A stretch of 64,000 nucleotides of DNA from Epithemia pelagica (lineage: Eukaryota > Bacillariophyta > Bacillariophyceae > Surirellales > Surirellaceae). The DNA lies in NCBI GenBank assembly GCA_946965045.2, contig OX337239.1:3061268-3125267 (forward strand), in the 5' to 3' direction. Both the position numbers and the translations under genes were made by a program. Below are positions 21,719-33,261 of this stretch, in pieces. Each line of letters begins with the position of its first letter. Position 1 is the stretch's first letter. Below the pieces are notes generated by a model. That model saw only the letters and a program-made list of their open reading frames with translations. It was not told where the DNA came from and did no database searches.

Positions 21719-23404
21719 CGATTTTGTTCTCGAGTGGTTGACTTGTTTTCTACATTCAATTCTAATCCTAGGACCTAGTAAGTATTTACTCGAAAGTAGA
21801 AAGATCACGTTGCAAGATAGGAGGTACTTCTTTGTTGTCAAAGGCTGGAAGGAACGATCCGACTTGTGTAATGACGCGACAAGAATCTGGTGCTTTGTCG
21901 CGGCATCGTGGCACTTTACACGACACAAAGTCGTCGTCCATGGATTGGTAGCTGTGGCAGCTAGGGCAAGAACCGACAGTGGTGCATTCCCAAAAGGAAG
22001 AGTTTCGTCCAACCTCTCGATTTGGCTTTGGTTTTTGGTTCATGGTATCGTGTTTGATGAATCCGACAAGAGGACGAAACGGGTGGATCCAAAGGTCCAA
22101 TGATGAGAGGAGCAGGAGCAGAAACACGACAAGGTGAAACCTTGTTAGACCTGATCTTGCCTGATGCTGATGGTTCTTCCTCGATATTTGACAATGGGCG
22201 ACTTTTGGATGGAAGTAAGGAGGACCTTTCATGTCTAATTCCGACATGACACCAAGAACGGGTTGTCCCTTTCAGAGGAGTCATCGCGCTCCAATCGCAA
22301 TGCCTTCATCTAGCTGCTGTTGCATGTGAATCACAATACGTTGTTGCACTTGCCATGTGATGTCAAGCCGAAATTGCCCAATGAAGAGTTCGACAACGAC
22401 GATGACAAATCCACAAGGGTGGCAGTCCAACCACCAACCACAGAGGAGACGGCCGATAATGACGATGTCTCCTCGTCGTTGGCAGTGGTACGATTGTTGG
22501 TGGAATTGGCCCCTGAATTGTCGCAGCAACACAATACTCTTGAGATTTTTCCGATTCATTTGGCCTGTCAAGCCCATGCGACCGAATGTGTTCAGCTCTC
22601 AAGACGGAACCCGATTACCAGGGGCCTACACCTTGCAAGTCGAACAGCCCACGATCCAAACCCATGCAACATTGTAATCGACGTGGTTGTCTCGTCCGAA
22701 TGAGATTTCGTCTCGTCAGGACAACAGTTGCAACAAGGACAGTATCCCTCCAGGCCCAAGAGGAACCCATCAAATCGGATCGGTCGTCGTGCCAGTTGTC
22801 GCAATGGACCAGCAGAACGACAACAAGGAATCGAGTCTTGTTGTTGCCACACCACACAACCTCCCAAACTACCAACGCAGCCACAAAAGAAGAAGGCCGT
22901 CATCTTTCATCCTCCTGACATACCTCTTTCCTGTGGCATTGACGACGACGAGTTAGGAAACCTCCACCACCAGTACTTTCTGTCGCATCATTGCTCGTTC
23001 AATTGCTCATGCCTGTAAACAAGCTGCTCCCCATCGCGATGTCTTGCTCGTCAATGCCAGTTCCGCCGAAACCTTGTTGCACGACAACAACACTGTCGAA
23101 CAGCACTGTTGGACCTTGACCACTACATCCTTTGTGCCTCGTACCCAACTCAGCAGCAGCACCAACAACACAACCACGACAACGAGTGCCACCGGTCATG
23201 TCTTGGCCATCATGGAAGCCTTGCCACCCACACTGTATGAGTAGTCGCCCGAGGCGGTTGTGTGGTCGAATGGTTTTGCTCGTCGCAGTCGGAATGGCGC
23301 AATTCGTGTATCTCTTTCTTGTTTGTCGTGGAATCGCCCGACCGTCTGGCTGGCTTATCACACTGATCGGGTGGAGTGTGGGTCGCTTCGACCTTTGGTG
23401 CAAT
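21719..23404. other. K5-L2 spacer with ankyrin-like relic
   Basis: This is the third copy of the Kelch-to-LRR spacer seen at 12799-15265 and 53076-55424, shortened because its far end is fused directly to the interior of L2. The fusion is near 23416-23420, where spacer text CACCACAACGCTGT runs into LRR text TTCTGCCGTCACTCC with the short shared string TGT. Apart from the ankyrin-like frame listed separately, only broken frames are present. Confidence 0.5.
22284..22703 (+). pseudogene. Ankyrin-repeat-like gene relic
   Basis: The best preserved copy of the spacer relic has a 127-codon frame with HNTLLHLPCDV and, about 45 residues later, VVRLLVELAPELSQQHN then IFPIHLACQAHA. This is the helix-turn-helix and P-[IL]-HLAC pattern of ankyrin repeats. 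Upstream, a stop interrupts a similar segment, and downstream the reading continues only through frameshifts. The homologous spacers at 13460 and 53640 keep the NTLLHLSCDV part. The unit of duplication therefore once contained an ankyrin-repeat gene between the Kelch and LRR-TIR genes. Classification is by motif only. Confidence 0.5.
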
Positions 23405-24744
23405 CACCACAACGCTGTTTCTGCCGTCACTCCAATTTCTTCTTGTTGATGATTCTCTAGTTGAAAGGGTAGGTGCTTTATGAGGTCAGGTTTGTCGCCA
23501 TGCTTGGACGGAAGCCAAAGCACCAACGAGTTCCAATGCTTCTCCAACCGTTCTTGGAGAATGGCTGGACCAACCTTGAGCCATGGCCCAAGTTGTTCGT
23601 GATATCTCAGATGTAAAACAAACCGTTCCCATCTTGGTGACGTTTTTAGTAGATTGGCCAACATTTCAACCCCTTGGTCGGGAGTGCTTTTAGGGAGTCT
23701 CAAAATAAAATATTTCCAACACTTTTGTTCACGGAGAGCCTCGGTAACTATCTCGACATGTTTTGTCTTGTCCAAATCCAGATCAAACACTCGCCAGATT
23801 GTGTTGCCATCCAGTGATTTGGCAACGGATACCAGTCCTCCATCAAAAAGAGAAGGCCATCCAAAGTGAACGGTTTCCCAGCATTGATTGCAACGCAAGG
23901 CATGTGACAATTCTTCCATTTCACAGTCGTCGGTCCGAGACCAAGGAATACCGCCAAGTCGGAATCATTTCCATGTCTTATTTTCACTCAAGGCTTCACA
24001 CAAGGCTTTGACTCCATTCACAGAAGAAAACTGCACTAAATCGAGCTTGAAGTTTGTCCATTGGGTATTTTGTTGCAGTGCTCTTGCCAGTACTTCAACT
24101 TCTTCATCTTCAAGGTTCGTTTCAACAAGTTCAAAAGTTTGCCAAGCATGATTGTTGCTCAAAGCGCCTACCATTGCTTTTACTCCACGCGATCCAAAAT
24201 TGCATTTCTCAATCCACAAGGTCACCCAGGATGGATTCGTATTGATGGCATTCGCCAACCCAACCGCCGTTTTGTCGTCCAGGGCTTTTACGTAAGACAA
24301 AGCTAGCTCAGGATTTGGTTGGGTGGTTTGGACAAATGCTCGGGCTAATACTTTTTGGACGAATGCCCGGGCGAGCGCTTCAATGCCCACGTCACCGATA
24401 TTCGTACCATCGAGCTTCAGATAGAACCACGCCACATTAGCACGTCTTACATTCCTGACGTCTCTATCCAAATCGAGAATGACTTGTGCACTGCGATCAG
24501 TGGCTTTGGTGTTGGTCAAGACTGGCAACTTTCGTTCCCCAAAGTGATCCACCATTTTTTGCTTCATTTCGGGGCTGATTCGAGTGCCTTGCAATTCCCA
24601 TGGATTACATTCGTTCATTTCAGGGTTGTTTCCCTCCATTGTCGTTTCTGGAAGAGACATGTTGCAGTCAATTGGCTTGTTGAGGTCGAAAGTCGTTGTC
24701 GTCTTCGTTTTAATGGGTTTTTGATCCATATTATCATCAATCAT
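23404..24744 (-). pseudogene. L2: LRR gene with premature stop, TIR part deleted
   Basis: L2 keeps the N-terminus of the family: after an extra MDQKPIKTK it reads TTTTFDLNKPIDCNMSLPETTM like L3, then the LRRs (VGIEALARAF, VKAMVGALSNNHAW, VEVLARALQQNTQW). A TGA at 23965-23967 stands where L3 has a serine codon (KTWKS), ending the product after about 260 residues. The frame stays open beyond it for another ~185 codons. At about 23416 the sequence jumps into the Kelch-side spacer, removing the rest of the LRRs and the whole TIR domain. A tandem repeat of the ARAFVQ segment (VQKVLARAFVQ) is also seen. Two candidate starts exist (24744 and 24729). A short LRR-only product is conceivable but decay is more likely. 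Confidence 0.85.
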
Positions 24745-25489
24745 CATGTATATATCATGCACAGAAATCAAAAAAGATCTTGTTTGTGCCACCATTCCTC
24801 CTCGGCGGGGGCAGATGTGAGAGGTCACAATCTGCTCTAAATTTCGGTGTATGCAAAGCGCGAGGAAACCTTTGTGGTCGCAACCTCTTGCAAGTGAGTT
24901 CGGATTCCCAGAAAGACAGAGTCACTTCTGTGTCCTCAAGCACAGAATCGGGTAGAGTGAGAGCTACATGTGACACCACACAAGACAGAAAAGGAGACAA
25001 CCCACGGTCACTGTTCGACGACCAGACGACGTCGGCCACTCTTTCTCGTCGTTTGTGGTCGACGACAATGGACGTAATGGACCGACTGACGGTGTGTGTT
25101 CGCGTCCATCTCTCTCAAGTGTTCCACAGTTGGAAGCTTTTCAACCCCATCAGATGAATTGCGCACAACGACAGGCACCCGTGTCATGCTGATGGACTCC
25201 GACGATCAATCAGCAGTACTAGCAGGATGGAACAACAAGAGCAGTGCCAACAAACACAAAGTTTATTCCGGTATGCAAAAACACTTCCACGGTACTCCGA
25301 ACAAGAAGAATGTGTGATCTTCTTCATTGCGTGGCTACGGTCACGATTTGTCTCGTGACGAAATCTCCTACCCCTCTTTGGTCCATCCATTTCGTCAAGT
25401 CAGTCGTGCTTCCAGTCCACACCCATCATAACGAAAGGAGCAGAGCAAACCTACATCCCATAAATTCTGAAGTCGAAAGGTTTGCAACT
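24745..25489. promoter_or_regulatory. Head-to-head intergenic region between L2 (-) and K6 (+)
   Basis: About 0.75 kb separates two divergently oriented genes and probably contains both promoters. Its L-side part (24845-25150) matches 58845-59120 upstream of L3 (shared phrases AAGCGCGAGGAA, GACAGAAAAGGAGA, TGTTCGACG, GTGGTCGACGACAATGGACG). This conservation between non-coding flanks suggests a regulatory or formerly transcribed segment. Its K-side part (25385-25460) has the CGTCAAGTCAGTCGTGCTTC element also found upstream of K1 and K3. No TATA box was recognised with confidence. Confidence 0.45.
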
Positions 25490-26670
25490 ATGGCCGGCAG
25501 TCGGACCTTGTCTTATCGGACGACACAGCAGAATGGAATGAAAACAATTGGCCTCCTCTCGAGGGTGGATGGCGTTGGTTTCATACATCGGTCGTACTGA
25601 ATCATCCCGATAACAACCAAGAACAAACCGTCGTCGTGTTGGGTGGATATCGACCACGTCAAGGCGAGCTAGATTCCATTCTTGTATTAAACTTGGCAGA
25701 ATCAAACAAGCAGTGGCGCGAAGGGCCACGCATGAACAAGAAACGTATTGGACATGCCGCTGTTGTGTGCAACGGAGGAGTCTACGTCATGGGAGGCTAC
25801 AATGGAAGCTCAGTATTTGATTGTATCGAACGAATTGACGAAAAGGAGTTGCTGCGATCACCTTTAACAACAAACAGCATCACACATGCGAGCAATTGGA
25901 CGACATTAACTTGTCGATTATCAACGCAACGATGGGGATGTTGTGCTGTCGCAGTGCACAACCAATATATTGTTATGATGGGTGGCTACAACGGTCGTTA
26001 TTTGTCGTCTGTTGAGATTATTGATACCAACAATCACATTGTCACTGCTGGACCATCCATGACTGTTCCTCGATCAAATTGTGCCAGTGCGGTCATTGGT
26101 CACCGCATCTTTGTCGTTGGAGGCGATAACGCGGACGGCAATCTTGACTCAGTGGAATATTTGGAATTCGCAACACCCTGTGACAATGATGCGACAAAGA
26201 AGGAGATAGGTTCGACGTTCATTTCTTTCTCGTCCACTTGGATCACTCAGTCTGAGTTGAGGCTTTCCAATGCACGAAGTTGTTGTGCAATGGTTGCCGT
26301 GGGATCTTGTCTAGTGGTGGCGGGAGGATACGAATCATCCGTGGAGGTCTTGGATACTCATCACAACCGCATGTGGAATCTCCCACCATTCGTGAATCAC
26401 CGCTATGGCTGCAGTCTAGTGACTGTTGCCAATCAAGTTGCCGTGATTGGTGGACTCCGCAATCCTTCCTGTGCGACATTAGCACTAATGGATAGGATTT
26501 CGTGGTGTTTTCGTCGACTTTGTGAGCAGCAATCGAACGGATGGTATCATTCTCTTGAAGGTGTGGGTATCCAAGATGATGATATCTCACCCTTCTCCAC
26601 ATCGACATCAGCTCGTAAACATGCAAGGCCCAATACGCACCGTGGTGATGAAGGGAAGGATGGAACTTGA
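25490..26670 (+). pseudogene. K6: Kelch-repeat gene with destroyed start region
   Basis: From the codon at 25498 (QSDLVLSDDTAEWNENNWPP) to 26670 the frame is intact and encodes six blades (VVVLGGYR, VYVMGGYN, YIVMMGGYN, IFVVGG, LVVAGGYE, VAVIGGLR) and the basic tail RKHARPNTHRGDEGK. Compared with K8, 22 bp are missing right after the expected ATG (25490), which puts that ATG out of frame; an in-frame TGA lies at 25468-25470. The first in-frame ATG is deep in the second repeat, near 25732. So either the gene is dead or a truncated propeller is made. All other features look functional, so the lesion may be young. Its first third is nearly identical to the same part of K9. Confidence 0.85.
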
Positions 26671-28244
26671 AATTTGCAACGTATAGCATGTATGTCCTAA
26701 CATTGGCGGAACTATAGCATTCTCATTTTATTCTCAAACAGTTGGTGTACTGTATTTTTCATGGCATTGCGACCTATAGAGATACCATGTACTTCGTTGT
26801 ACTACCTAGTGGAGAACGAAAGTTACAACATCCGGCATGACACCGCAAACAGGAGTGGAGCCAGGCCTTGGGTAGATGTCTATGGTACCATGTCTCTCTG
26901 CTGTTGAATGGGTCGAGTTATTGGAAGATTATGGTTGCGTACGTGAAACACTAAGCTCAGCGACTCGTTTGGACGGTCGTCTTCGTTCCGACCATGCGTT
27001 CAATTGTCCTTTTATGGCCCATGCCTGTGTGAGAGGACAGTACGCCGTCTCTTGACGCTTGTGGTTTCGGGTGACAGGACATTTGCGAATCCTTTGGAAT
27101 TTGTGACACCGTCGTGTTCGATATTTTCTCCAAATACAGCAACGATACTTTATCATGAGGTCGGCAATTTGATTGCATCGATCCAGCAATCAGTCTCTCC
27201 GTAGTGGCTCGTTGACAGTCCATGGTTATCGGTCCATGGCGATCAACAAGAACAATCGCAGTGTGCAAAGTTATGTCTTGCCCCTCAATGCCAGTTCCGC
27301 CGAAACCTTGTTGCACGATTAGCACCAACAAAACCACGACCCGCGCAGATCATGTCTTGGCTGTCGTCTCACAGCAGTGTTGGACCTCGATCACTACCAC
27401 ATTTGCGTCTCGTACCGAACTCAGCAGTACCAACAACAAAACCACGACCACGAATGGCGCCGATCATGTCTTGGCTGTAGCCTAATAGAACTTGTTGTTG
27501 TTGTTCTTCTTCTTCTTGTTCGTTGGATTCTGGTTGGCGTTGGCTTGAATGTTCATATGTAGACTTGAAAGGGCGATGCGACCCTTTCCCATAATCAATT
27601 CTTCTCTACTCCAATCGGACGCGTCGGGAGGGAGTTGAATAGCGTGCCATACTTCAATCCGTAGTACTGCACTCCTCGTCACCGGCGCAACTACCCTCTT
27701 GGTCCGACTTTGAGCATTCGTTGCAAACATGATGTTTCCATTCATAGCTGTCGTCATATCCTCGTAAGTACCGACCAAAGGAGAATACATGGTTGTACTC
27801 CTAGTATAGTGCCTAGAGGGATGTAGACAACCGGCAACCTCCCACCACAGGGTCGGGTCGACTCGTCCTGATGCGCATATGCTGGAACCACACAAGACGA
27901 AGGAACGTGTCGGTCGCGTTCTTGTGGGCCAGAATGGACAGCAGTGTGGGCGACAACCAGGAAGGTACTGCTTGCCACCCAACCTGTTTCAAGCAGTTGT
28001 TGTGACACTGTACATTGTCGAACGTGTGTATTGTATGCTTGTGTGTTGGAGTTCCGGACCAACACTTTTTGTGCACAGGAGGAGTATTCGACGGGCAAGA
28101 TGTGGCATCCCTTTAGTATCTTAGTGGCTGTCCCTGGACAGCCTGAAACCAACAATCGCTCCACATGTGGCGCAAGAATAGCCCCAGCATCGTCGTCCCA
28201 TCCCAACCACACCAGGAACCCATGTCCTTGACACTGTGGATCGT

Positions 28245-28300
28245 CCACTCGCACTACCAACGGTTGAAACTCCCACTCGCACTACCAACGGTTGAAACTC
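28245..28300 (+). repeat. Perfect 28-bp tandem duplication
   Basis: The unit starting CCACTCGCACTACCAACGGT occupies 28245-28272 and recurs unchanged at 28273-28300. Being exact, it is probably recent. Confidence 0.85.
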
Positions 28301-29029
28301 TTCTCAAGACGCGTTTGTTTGCGGTCCTCCCAGAGATGTAGTCTCCCACGGTTGCAGCAGCCAATCGGGATGGATGCGGTGCGCAAGAGTCGTTGACACT
28401 CTTGTCCCACCACCAAGAGCAGTCTCGCAAGGCTCGTTTCACAGACCAAGCTCGTTCAGGTGGTGGTTGGCGCATACACAAATCACAAATCCGTGGGCAC
28501 CGAAAATATCCCAAAGACATTAGCTTTCCGCACGTATAGGAGGAGCCTGTTTCAAGAAATGATGCCAAATGGTCTTGTTGAAGTCATGAATTGTATCACT
28601 CTCCGTTTGTCGAATTCCAATTCCTGATTGTGTGGATTGGAGGATCCCATGATTTTGGGAGGAGGCGTAATGATGGATTCCACCATTAGGGATGACAGAT
28701 ACTCGTCACGTGACACTGTGTCATGAGACACCAAGCTTCCATGGCTTGTATGGGTAAGCCGACTACCAAAGGAGAACGAGTAGTGTAGTAGTTGTTGATA
28801 AGGAGGATGTTTTTTTTGTTGCCGAATAGGGAATAGAGGTGGTTGCCCTTTTGTCGTGCGTCAATCAGGAACTCAGCCGTTTTGCTGCTCATAGACGACC
28901 GGAAACAAGACGAGCAAACGGAGAAGGATAACCACGCGAACGTTTCATGACACGGAATGGATTCGAATCCCTTGCAGAGACCACGTTGTGTTGGTAGTGT
29001 TGTTGCTCCTGCCGTCCTTCATTCTCTCT

Positions 29030-29090
29030 TTCGAAGAGAACAGCACCACTCCCATAGCTCGAATTCGGTACACTTGGTCAACGAAGAAAA
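29030..29090 (-). pseudogene. Small LRR-gene fragment upstream of K7
   Basis: A short match to the L3 LRR region around the AGCTCGAA..TTGGTCCATTGG segment (AGCTCGAATTCGGTACACTTGG here) is followed by GATGATCATGCGCC. The same order occurs at the longer fragment near 40040-40075. Too short to carry any function. Confidence 0.45.
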
Positions 29091-29357
29091 TATGATGATC
29101 ATGCGCCGTCTTGTCCATCTTTCTTGTTTTGCTGGATCTATGAATTCGAATCTGCTGTTTTGTTCTGTCATGCATTATATGTGCGACCCACTCTTGCCCA
29201 AGATTGCGTACCTACGACAGACACTCTGGCTCAAATGCTTCCACGCGTAGTTCAGAAAATTTTGAGTTGATGTTCCATCAGTCCGCATCCATCACAGCAT
29301 CAAATCTGATGCCTTTTGATCCTCCTCATAAATTCGCTGCTGTCATTGTGTGGAACC

Positions 29358-30575
29358 ATGACCACGGCACTGAAAGAACAAGCATGGCAGTCGGACCTTG
29401 TCCTTTCAGACGGGACAGCAGAATGGAATGAGAACAACTGGCCTCCTCTTATGGGTGGATGGCGTTATCGTCATGCTACGGTTGTACTAAATCATCCCGA
29501 TACGGACGGCAACGACAACAACCCGAAGAGACAAACGGTCGTCGTGATGGGAGGACGTCAACAACGTCAAGGCTATACCAAGTCCGTGCTTGTATTGAAT
29601 TTAGCAGACCCAAACAAACAGTGGCGAGAAGGGCCATCCATGAACAAGGCACGTTATGGACATGCAAGTGTTGTGTGCAATGGAGGTGTCTACGTGATGG
29701 GAGGATACACTAGATATTCAAGTTTGGATTGTATCGAACAAATTAATGTCACCGATTTGCTCCAACCATCTTCGAAATCAAGCAGTTCGAAGAAGAGCAA
29801 TTGGACGACATTGACATGTCGATTATCAACGAGACGATCAGGATGTTGTACTGTTGCGGTTCACAACCGATACATCGTTGTAGTGGGTGGCTACAACGAT
29901 GGTTATTTGTCGTCGGTGGACATTATTGATACAAGGAACCACACTGTCACTGCGGGACCATCCATGAACATTCCTCGATTTGAATGTGCCAGTGCGGTCA
30001 TTGGTCACCGCATCTTTGTCGTTGGAGGCTTTAACGCGGACGGCAATCTTGACTTGGTGGAGTATTTGGACTACGCAACACCCTGTGACAGTGATGAGAC
30101 AAAAAAGGAAACTGGCTCGACGTTCATTTCTTTCTCACCCACCTGGACGACTCATTCGGAGTTGAGGCATTCCAATGCACGAAGTCGTTATGCAATGGTT
30201 GCCGTGGGATCTTGTTTTGTGGTGGCGGGAGGATACGAATCATCCGTGGAGGTCTTGGATACGCATCACAACCGCATGTGGAATCTCCCTGGACTACAAG
30301 AAGAACGATGGGGCTGCAGTATGGTCACTGTTACCAATCACGTTGCCGTGATCGGCGGATGGTACAATCCGACCTGCGCGACATTGCCTCTAATGGACAA
30401 GAATACATGGTGTTTTCGTCGACTCTGTGAGCAGCAGCCCAACGGATGGCGCCAGCTCCGGGATGGAATGGATATCGGACATGTTCCTATTTCACGCTTT
30501 TCCACCTCGACATCAGCTCATAAACGAGCAAGGCCCGATACACGCCGTGGTGATGAAGACAAGGACGAAACTTGA
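29358..30575 (+). CDS. K7: Kelch-repeat protein, 405 aa
   Basis: K7 is an intact member of the DGTAEWNENNWPP subfamily. Six blades are visible (VVVMGGRQ, VYVMGGYT, YIVVVGGYN, IFVVGGFN, FVVAGGYE, VAVIGGWY), and the C-terminal tail HKRARPDTRRGDEDK matches K2. The family ATG (ACCATGACCACGGCACTG) is preceded by the conserved AAATTCGCTGCTGTCATTGTGTGGA leader. The fifth-to-sixth blade linker reads LPGLQEERWGCS, shared only with K8 (LAGVQEQRWGCS); the other copies have a PPFGNHR-type linker. This indicates segment exchange between copies. No targeting peptide is visible. Role inferred as a soluble binding protein. Confidence 0.9.
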   Translation: MTTALKEQAWQSDLVLSDGTAEWNENNWPPLMGGWRYRHATVVLNHPDTDGNDNNPKRQTVVVMGGRQQRQGYTKSVLVLNLADPNKQWREGPSMNKARYGHASVVCNGGVYVMGGYTRYSSLDCIEQINVTDLLQPSSKSSSSKKSNWTTLTCRLSTRRSGCCTVAVHNRYIVVVGGYNDGYLSSVDIIDTRNHTVTAGPSMNIPRFECASAVIGHRIFVVGGFNADGNLDLVEYLDYATPCDSDETKKETGSTFISFSPTWTTHSELRHSNARSRYAMVAVGSCFVVAGGYESSVEVLDTHHNRMWNLPGLQEERWGCSMVTVTNHVAVIGGWYNPTCATLPLMDKNTWCFRRLCEQQPNGWRQLRDGMDIGHVPISRFSTSTSAHKRARPDTRRGDEDKDET

Positions 30576-32738
30576 AGCGGGCATCACGTTGCATTAATGT
30601 CCTACAATGGTGAAACTATCATATAATCATTTTGATCTCAAACAGTTTCTTATTATCTGATACCTGTGGAATTATCATGTGAATCATGTCATATGGCATG
30701 TCCGGGAGAACGCGACTGGTCCGAAACAATGTCATGGATTCTGTAGAGTTTTGCTCTGTGTTGAGTGCTATTGTCGTATTGTTGTGGGCAGTCCCTGCGG
30801 TATTTCTCCGTTGCGAGTAATACTTCCTCGCACCACCCGTTTCCATCCTCAGAATGCATAATCTCCTTGTCCACATGACAGGGAGACACTCTCGTGACTG
30901 GAGACAGACCGAGGCGCGCTATGCTCGGAGCTACCGGATCTAACCCAGCATCCATGACGGTGAGCGTTTGCTGTAGCTACGGTTGATTGTTTTCTTGCCG
31001 TGACAAAGTGGTGACCGGAACAGGGGGTCAATGGTTCGGACGTTAATGGAAAAAAAGGGTTGTGGGCAAGTAAAAGTCTGGGAAACCTTGTGTGGGACCG
31101 CCTGAACACCCACACTATATCCCCGAGCGAGTGGAATTCAACACCCATAAAGAATTGGACATGTACACCATGGCCAAATCGGATGCCAGGTCAGCGAAAC
31201 GTTTTACCTGGAACACGGCAAACTCAAAAGGCTTGGTGATGATTGTCCGTCAGAACCCAAAAAACGCGCGATGGAACCTGACCAATTCGATTAGTACCCA
31301 ATGTGAGATCTTGTCCATCTTGCTTCTGGGCGGGTAAAGAGAGCGGCGTAGCATCCCAATTCCCGAGTGCCGCATAGACTTTGAAAGTCGCTGCTGGCAT
31401 CAAGTTGTAGATAGGACTTATCGAATCCTTTCCATATTCGCACAAGAGCGTGTGGAGCCGGCAAACACGATATGCATCCAAACGTGCAGCGTCGTCTTTG
31501 AAAACGGTCATTGGTTGAAAGATATTGAAAGAGATACCGACACAGAAGAACCAATGGCACGCCCGTCCAACGAGCAAGGGTAGCTTGAGAGGTCACTATT
31601 GAATTGCCGCTCCCACCTCACTGAAAGAAAATTCATGCCTTTGCCCGCTCTTGTACACAGCGTCTTGGTGTGGTTGTTCTTCCTCATGGTTGTCCCACAA
31701 AGATCGAATGCTTACACCGGGGCGAATACTGGTGGGAGGTGGACAGTGTGCAGCGACACACGAGATCAAAACAATTGAATTGACCAGTGTTCGAACGAAT
31801 CGATATGACGGATGCGAGAGTCATGGAATGGTTCTGCAAGGGAATGGTCGGCGGTGGCCAGTACACAGGTGGAGGCCAAGAGCAACCAGAACAAGAACGA
31901 CCAGAACAACGAGTTGCACCAAAGCCCACGAATCGGACAATGTTTCATCACCACCATCATCCTGCTTTCCCTGTTTCTTGGTTCGAACGAGACTGCGACA
32001 ACCCCACAGTCAATTCGAAACAACAGCAATTAGATGATGACAATGATGCGAGACATTGGTGTTTGACCGCATCGTCTCGTTCCATCTAGTTTGTTCCGGT
32101 TTGGGTGTTGGTTCTCTGGTGTTTTGTTTTCCTTCTCCCAGCAAGCCCAACGAGACGACACTGCGTCACATCCTCCCCAACATCTACTATTGCCCTCACA
32201 ATTGCCTGTTTCAATGACTGGTGGGGAGTGGGGGAAGATGACTGTGATTCCGCACGATCACTTTTGTCCGTGACTGGTTGGGAAAGGTCGTCGATTCGGA
32301 AGAAGAGAACTAGGTAGAAAGGTAGCTACTCTAGCTAGAGGAATCTCCACGTGGACCAGGGACAGGAGCTCTCAGAACAGTTGCGAATCGATCGTAACAA
32401 CTACTATGTATCCGAAAAAGGGAGAACGATACCTTCTTCTTCGTCCCAGCACCAAAGACTGGTTCTGAGCACGCACAGTCGCAACAACACCACTGAGCGA
32501 GGGTGATGCTGCAGCGTACAATATATGGCATGAGGTAGCGATAAAACCGGCCAAGAAAACATGACATTCGCAAAAGACGACATAAGAATGACAATGACAA
32601 TAGATTGACGACCACAACGATCCTGACGACCACACGTGGAACCAAATCACCTCACGATGGTGGCCAAGAGGATTTGACGCGAGACTGCGAGTCCTCCCTT
32701 TTAGCAACAATCCCAACGACAATGCATGGCTTGATACC
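30576..32738. other. K7-R2 spacer, no supported gene
   Basis: Frames up to ~115 codons occur on both strands but lack recognisable motifs or a paralog in the window. The only repeated feature is the 80-bp element at 32164-32243. The sequence just before R2 (GATACC at 32733-32738) is the left target-site duplication. Confidence 0.5.
32164..32243 (+). repeat. 80-bp dispersed repeat, copy 2
   Basis: Near-identical to 196-275, including the inner phrase TATTGCCCTCACAATTGCCT. The inverted arms (CTCCCCAAC and GGTGGGGAG) have one mismatch here. It lies 0.5 kb from the R2 left LTR but outside the element. Confidence 0.55.
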
Positions 32739-33211
32739 TGTTCAAAAGATCTACGTAATCGTCCGGGAATGGACCCGGGACTCCCATTCGGAAGTAGGAG
32801 ATCGGCCGAAGAAAAGATGAGCATCATTCATCTTGAGAATTTGTCCCTCAAAGGACAAGAACGACGGGCATCCAAACAAGATGCTCACGAACGATACAAC
32901 AAAGACAACGCGTCATCGTCATGAGCGTTTAGAAGTGACAAACCGGCCCAATTCAACTGATACAGGCCAAAAGAATAACTGGCATTGCCTAAAAGGAACA
33001 ACGGCCAAGAACGGGCAGGAGACACCCATTTAGGAAAACAAGATCGATGGACGATTGAACTATCGCCCAACCATCGACTCAACGCATCAAAAGGAAAGAC
33101 CTCAACGCCTTAGGCTGCAACACGCTAGATTAACCAAATAAACTCACAACTTAACTTCGTTTACACGGGTTGAGCTCTTTCTCTTTTACCTACGGTAGGG
33201 AGAAAACAACA
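32739..33211 (+). repeat. R2 5' LTR (473 bp)
   Basis: It starts TGTTCAAAAGATC and ends GAAAACAACA. It is identical to the 3' LTR except at 32858. The promoter and polyadenylation signals of the element should reside here. No unambiguous TATA box was identified, although TTAACCAAATAAAC near its 3' third is AT-rich. Confidence 0.97.
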
Positions 33212-33261
33212 CGCTTCCTCTGCGCTGTTAACAGCTTACACGTTGTCACTCAAGAATCACC

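Larger units (their letters stand above)
26671..29357. other. K6-K7 spacer: relic of unidentified gene, LRR scrap, K7 promoter
   Basis: 26671-27780 is a decayed copy of the spacer after K2. 27750-28570 has overlapping minus-strand frames with cysteine-rich text (FRCPRICDLCMRQPPPERAW at about 28460-28500) that looks like an old zinc-finger-bearing coding region, but the frames shift and I cannot assign a family. A 28-bp tandem duplication lies at 28245-28300, and an LRR scrap at about 29030-29090. 29165-29357 carries the K7 promoter-type sequence (GTCATGCATTATATGTGCGA, then ATAAATTCGCTGCTGTCATT). Confidence 0.45.

Noticed and set aside
27813-28076. Cysteine-containing minus-strand frame that might be a transposase zinc finger
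   Set aside because: Overlapping frames contradict each other and no DDE catalytic motifs could be located, so no transposase is claimed.
28955-28985. GGATTCGAATCCC string resembling a tRNA B box
   Set aside because: No acceptor stem, anticodon arm or A box at the right distance could be drawn around it.
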